From Bondarzewia mesenterica (taxonomy: Eukaryota; Basidiomycota; Agaricomycetes; Russulales; Bondarzewiaceae): a DNA stretch of 64,000 bases. Below the pieces are notes generated by a model. That model ran no database searches. It had not been told where the DNA came from and worked only from the letters and a program-made list of their open reading frames with translations. Shown one piece after another: positions 60,343-64,000 of this stretch. Numbering within the stretch: position 1 is the first letter of the stretch; every line of letters starts with the position of its first letter. Location of the stretch: assembly GCA_004802705.1 (NCBI GenBank), contig SGPL01000029.1, positions 50,618 to 114,617 of the forward strand. Reading direction: 5' to 3'. The position numbers and the translations under genes are program-made.

Positions 60343-62060
60343 ATGGATGAAGACATGGATTTCGATACGGTTCCATCCGCACCTCAGCAAGTCTTCCAGC
60401 AGCAGCAATTTGATGTTGGTCAGATACCCACAGGTTTGGACGAGGACCGAAAGATGTTGTGCGTTGAAGCTGTATTCTCCTGGATTCTGGGAGCATAGGG
60501 GCTCACTTTCGGGCTGACGTCCACAGGGACCTCGTCTTCGTCCAAGACTGCACTGGCAGCCAAGGAAGCTTCATATCGTCAGCAACGAAGAACATCGAAC
60601 TTATATGCGAGAATATCATTGAATCTGGCAAGCTTCAGGCGCGGGAAGATCTTCGTGTCGGCCTCGTCGCGTATCGCGATCATCCTCCACAGGATCACAG
60701 TTACGTGACCAAGAACTTTGGATTCTCGTCTGATATCAGCAAGGTGCATAAGGACCTGTCGAGTCTGTATGCGTCAGGAGGTGGAGATGGTCCCGAGGCG
60801 GTTACGGCAGGGTTGGCTGAGGCGCTCAACATGGACTGGAGACCGCAAGCGAGTAAAATGGTCATTCTCATCGCGGACGCACCGCCGCATGGAATTGGGG
60901 AGTACGGTGATGGTATATTCACATGTCTTAATGATAAATTGCTGCGGCTTACTGTGATTACAGGGTTTGATCAAGGATCTCCTGACGGCCATGATCCCCT
61001 CCAAATTGCGAGAGAGATGGCGGCTCGCGGCATCATCTTGGTGAGTGCTTGTCGCAAATTGCAATATCTGTCTGCTCTTGACCTTGGTGTTGTAGTTCTT
61101 TGTGGCCTGCGAGCCTGCATTGAGCAATTATTCTGCAAGTACTCCCACACAACCGCACCATTGTCATACTTACATGCTCGCTTCAGTACGCAACAGATTT
61201 CTTCCAAGCAATTACCAATATAACCTCTGGGATAATGCTGCCGTTAACGACAGCCGATCTACTCGCACACGCGATTGTTGGCATAGTTTTGGAGAACCTT
61301 GACATGGAACGACTCGTGCGAGAAGTCGGACAGGCCGTCGCGCAGCGGATCTTGGGTAATCAAGAGAGCGTGGACGATGTCGCTCGGGAGCTGCACGAGA
61401 AGTTGTTGCTCCGCAATGAGAACACAAAGAAGGTTGTCATCGAATCAATATACAAGGAATCCGAGGAGGCCAAGTCGAATGTCAATGTGTTCTCTAATGC
61501 GGCCAGTCTTGCTGAAGCGAGACCACTTCTACGGAGGGTGGGTCTCATTCTATCATATGGCTCCATCAATCTCATTCTTTCTGCGTAGGTTTCTGGAACG
61601 CGATTCACGGACAAATATCTGCAAGTGCGGATGAATCAATCACGATCCTCTTATTCGTACACACCCTCGTACGGCTCGCGCTCAGTAGACGCGAAGCCTC
61701 CCGTCACCGCTCCCAGCATCGCACATTCACCGCCGCGGAAGGTAGTCACTGACTTCGCCGCATTCGGAGCCCCGAAGACTGCCAGCGTCTTTGGAACGGC
61801 TGTCGCTTCAACGCCGTTCTCGCTGGCGGGCAATAAGGCGGCATTCGGGAGCATACGGAACAACAGCCGTGGCATGATGGATGATGACGACGACGATGAC
61901 GAAGACGACGGGACCCAAAAGGTGATTTTGAAGGATGATCCAATCACACTTGACCAAGTACGTATTCCTCTGGCATACACAATCATGGACGTTAACACCT
62001 GTTTACATGCAGGCTCGACGCATCGCGATGCAGAGTGCATGGCGAAGGACACGAGCTTGA
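60343..62060 (+). CDS. von Willebrand factor A domain protein
   Basis: The start is at 60343 (MDEDMDFDTVPSAPQQVFQQ). After a Gln-rich N terminus the vWA domain begins: DLVFVQDCTGSQGSFISSAT contains the metal-binding MIDAS motif as DCTGS. Next are REDLRVGLVAYRDHPPQDHS, KVHKDLSSLYASGGGDGPEA, SKMVILIADAPPHGIGEYGD and AARGIILFFVACEPALSNY. The C-terminal half has LVREVGQAVAQRILGNQES, a Ser-rich linker, an acidic stretch of Asp/Glu (MMDDDDDDDEDDG) and a last short exon ending ARRIAMQSAWRRTRA. Fungal vWA proteins of this build resemble the vWA part of Dictyostelium alpha-kinase VwkA, but no kinase domain is present. Function unknown. Confidence 0.8.
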
Positions 62061-62400
62061 GCGATTAGCGTTCTTCGTCGTCTCCTTCTCGTCTTGATGT
62101 CGTTAACGTTGGACTCTTCCTCTCCTTAAGGAGGAAATCTTTCGCCAATTCTCTCCACCCCCTTTTATGCACGTCATGTTCGTCTAGCATCCACTTCAAG
62201 TGCGGAATGTATAATTAATGGTCAGACCGGAACAAGTTGAATACTGAATGTAATTGGTTCGTGATATAGGTATTGCTGCTTTGCATATGCAGATCTTCTC
62301 TCGCTATTGCAATTGTTGAACTGAATGAGCACGCCGACAAAGACATCATGAGGTATATATAGAGTGTATCGGACGAGGTAGATGCATATACATAGACATG
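62061..62400. other. Convergent region, 3' UTRs
   Basis: 340 AT-rich bases between convergent stops. No gene is seen. Confidence 0.4.
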
Positions 62401-63566
62401 TTACGACGAATCTTTGCCTCGTTTCCGCTTTTTCTTCTTAGGAATTTTGCCAATGACCGCAGGGATGGATTCGTCTGCTGTGCACTCCGTTCTCTCCAAT
62501 AAAGGGGCTGGCTGATTCTCCACAGAGGACTCTTCCAGCTCCTTGCGCCTTCCCTCCTGGACGCTGACCACTTCCTCCACCTTTCGTCGCTTTTCTTTTT
62601 TTCTCCCGCCTCTCCTTTTTTTTTTCAATCGCACCTCGTCCACGGATGTGCCTGCTATACGGTTCGGATCCTCTTCGCCTCGTTCATGACTCACGGCTGC
62701 TTCCTTCGCTTCCCGCTTCTCCTCCTTTCTTTTTGCCTTTCTTTCCGTCTTCTCCGCCTCCTTCAATTCCTTCTTCTGCCGCTTCCTCTCTTGCCTACGC
62801 GCCTCTGCGTCGTCCATCTGTGCCTCATCCGCCTTCCGCTTTTTTCTTTTTCTTTTTCCCGCAACTTCGTTATCATCGCCGTCCTTGCTTGTCGAGTGTG
62901 CAGTTTTCTGTCCTGTCTCTGTCTTCCTCTCGGGCGACCGGATTAACACTGCCTCTGTTTTGACCATTTCAATCTGTACGTCGTCAGGACCTATCACGGG
63001 GCCTCTGAAGAACCGTGAATAGAGCCCGCGTTTGGCAGCTTCCCGTTTGGCGAGAGCCATAAGACCAAGGCGAGATGTAAATGGGTCTGAGATTGAGTCG
63101 GAAGGAGTAGCTGTTCCCGAAAATGCAGGCGTGCCCGTTAATGGACGGCGATTAGAAAGAATGCCTGTTGCCGTTCGCTTGAGCTCAACGGTCGAAGTAA
63201 CAACGCCCTGCAAAAAAATGAGATAAAATCACACCGTCAGGAAAAGCGGAGCACTGACCTGCTCATTTTCATCGTCGCTCGAGATTTTCACTTGAATAGC
63301 ACTGGCCGCAGCCGCGAAAAGACTATGAAGCAAAGTACCAAGTAGCACTATCCGTCAACTTCCATACGAGTGCAACGCCGGCTGCCATGTTGGAGAAAAC
63401 TCAACTGATCCCAGAAAGGGAATGCTTCATCTCTGTCTTTTCCGAGGCCTGCAAGAGTCTTCTTCTGTGGGATGGCCAATGGGCGAGATATTGAGCCCTG
63501 CCGCAGACCGGTACCCGTGCCAGACCATCCTTGCGAAACGAGATACGAATGCCCGTCGAAGGGCAT
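62401..63566 (-). CDS. Nucleolar-type G-patch protein, GPATCH4/Tma23-like
   Basis: The start is at 63566. The first exon carries a G-patch, MPFDGHSYLVSQGWSGTGTG, followed by LRQGSISRPLAIPQKKTLAG and LGKDRDEAFPFWD. A short exon gives HLFAAAASAIQVKISSDDEN. The last exon has FTSRLGLMALAKREAAKRG and a very long Lys/Arg/Glu-rich tail (RQERKRQKKELKEAEKTERK) ending KIPKKKKRKRGKDSS. An N-terminal G-patch with a basic tail is the layout of GPATCH4 and yeast Tma23, linked to ribosome biogenesis and Prp43-type helicases; that role is inferred. The tail contains A10 and A7 runs that leave the frame open, so their lengths should be treated with care. Confidence 0.8.
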
Positions 63567-64000
63567 GCTTCAGGATTTGGTACACGTAGCAGACAAGCCG
63601 AGCAAATTGTGTTCACAGAAAGAATCGATTCTATGCGAAGCCTGAGTGGGGAAGTGAATTCACTGAGAAAGGTAATTTAAAACCCAAAAAGATTGCATAG
63701 AAGTCGTTATCTGACTCCATATCGGGATTTCCGCCACAACTGGATACTAGGGGAGCGCCGACTGCGTCGGCAGCAACCTTGCTTGCGAAATCCCCCACGA
63801 ACTTTTCCACATTTTGTATTATACGTGTACAGTATGAAATAGCTTACTAAAAGCAACGCGACTTCCCCCCCTCCCCCCAGGTGATATGGATGAACCAGGT
63901 TCATCCCCAATGCCAGTCAGACAGAACGGGCAAGGCGATAATGTGCGTGCGCGTGTTTATGGCACAGCATTACGGTGAGAATTGCTCTTCATCCTGCCAA
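63567..64000. other. Right-edge intergenic region
   Basis: 434 bases upstream of the G-patch gene. A C-rich tract (two C runs separated by one T) lies near 63866-63880. No gene is seen. Confidence 0.35.

Overview
The window is nuclear DNA of a filamentous basidiomycete, most likely a plant-biomass-degrading mushroom (Agaricomycetes). The evidence is gene-dense DNA on both strands, many introns of about 50-65 nt with GT-AG ends, fungal families (MIR1, NCA2, Ran1-like kinase, GEM1, DUF4246), F-box/LRR proteins of the expanded basidiomycete type, and a tandem pair of AA9-family polysaccharide monooxygenase genes, one with a fungal cellulose-binding module. I see 29 protein-coding genes and no convincing tRNA, rRNA, transposon or CRISPR array.

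Layout. 1-14.7 kb: VAP/Scs2 (cut by the left edge), a Ypk1-like AGC kinase with an N-terminal C2-like region, an amino-acid permease, a GPANK1-like G-patch protein, an F-box/LRR protein, a vacuolar PQ-loop transporter and prohibitin PHB2. 15-25.4 kb: meiotic MSH5, mitochondrial phosphate carrier MIR1, a TPR/F-box/LRR protein of the Pof3/Dia2 kind, and a Ran1-like kinase. 25.7-29.2 kb: a possibly damaged DUF4246 gene and a small secreted protein. 30-34.6 kb: a compact housekeeping block of RPT5, EAF6, RRP40 and VPS37. 35.1-38.6 kb: the AA9 pair. 39-48.6 kb: NCA2, an NAD(P)-binding protein, Ctk2-like cyclin, a wax-synthase-like membrane acyltransferase and a NicO-type nickel/cobalt transporter. 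48.6-50.7 kb: a stretch with no gene I can support. 50.7-64 kb: SH3-RasGEF (CDC25), F-box/WD40 protein, Miro GTPase GEM1, a vWA-domain protein and a GPATCH4/Tma23-like G-patch protein.

Apart from the AA9 pair, neighbours are not a pathway; they are mostly housekeeping genes in convergent and divergent pairs. Several divergent pairs share short promoters (RPT5/EAF6, RRP40/VPS37, PQ-loop/PHB2).

Two points stand out. The second AA9 gene has Asn where the copper-binding N-terminal His should be, and Gln in place of a second-sphere His, so it is probably not an ordinary LPMO. In addition, six genes (PQ-loop, EAF6, CTK2, MBOAT, NicO, GEM1) read correctly only if one base is removed from a homopolymer of 7-9 bases, and a seventh (F-box/WD40) needs the same at a shorter run. 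That pattern looks more like sequence error than like seven independent pseudogenes, but only reads can tell. Exon boundaries were placed by eye from splice signals and reading frame; starts and small exons are the least certain part.
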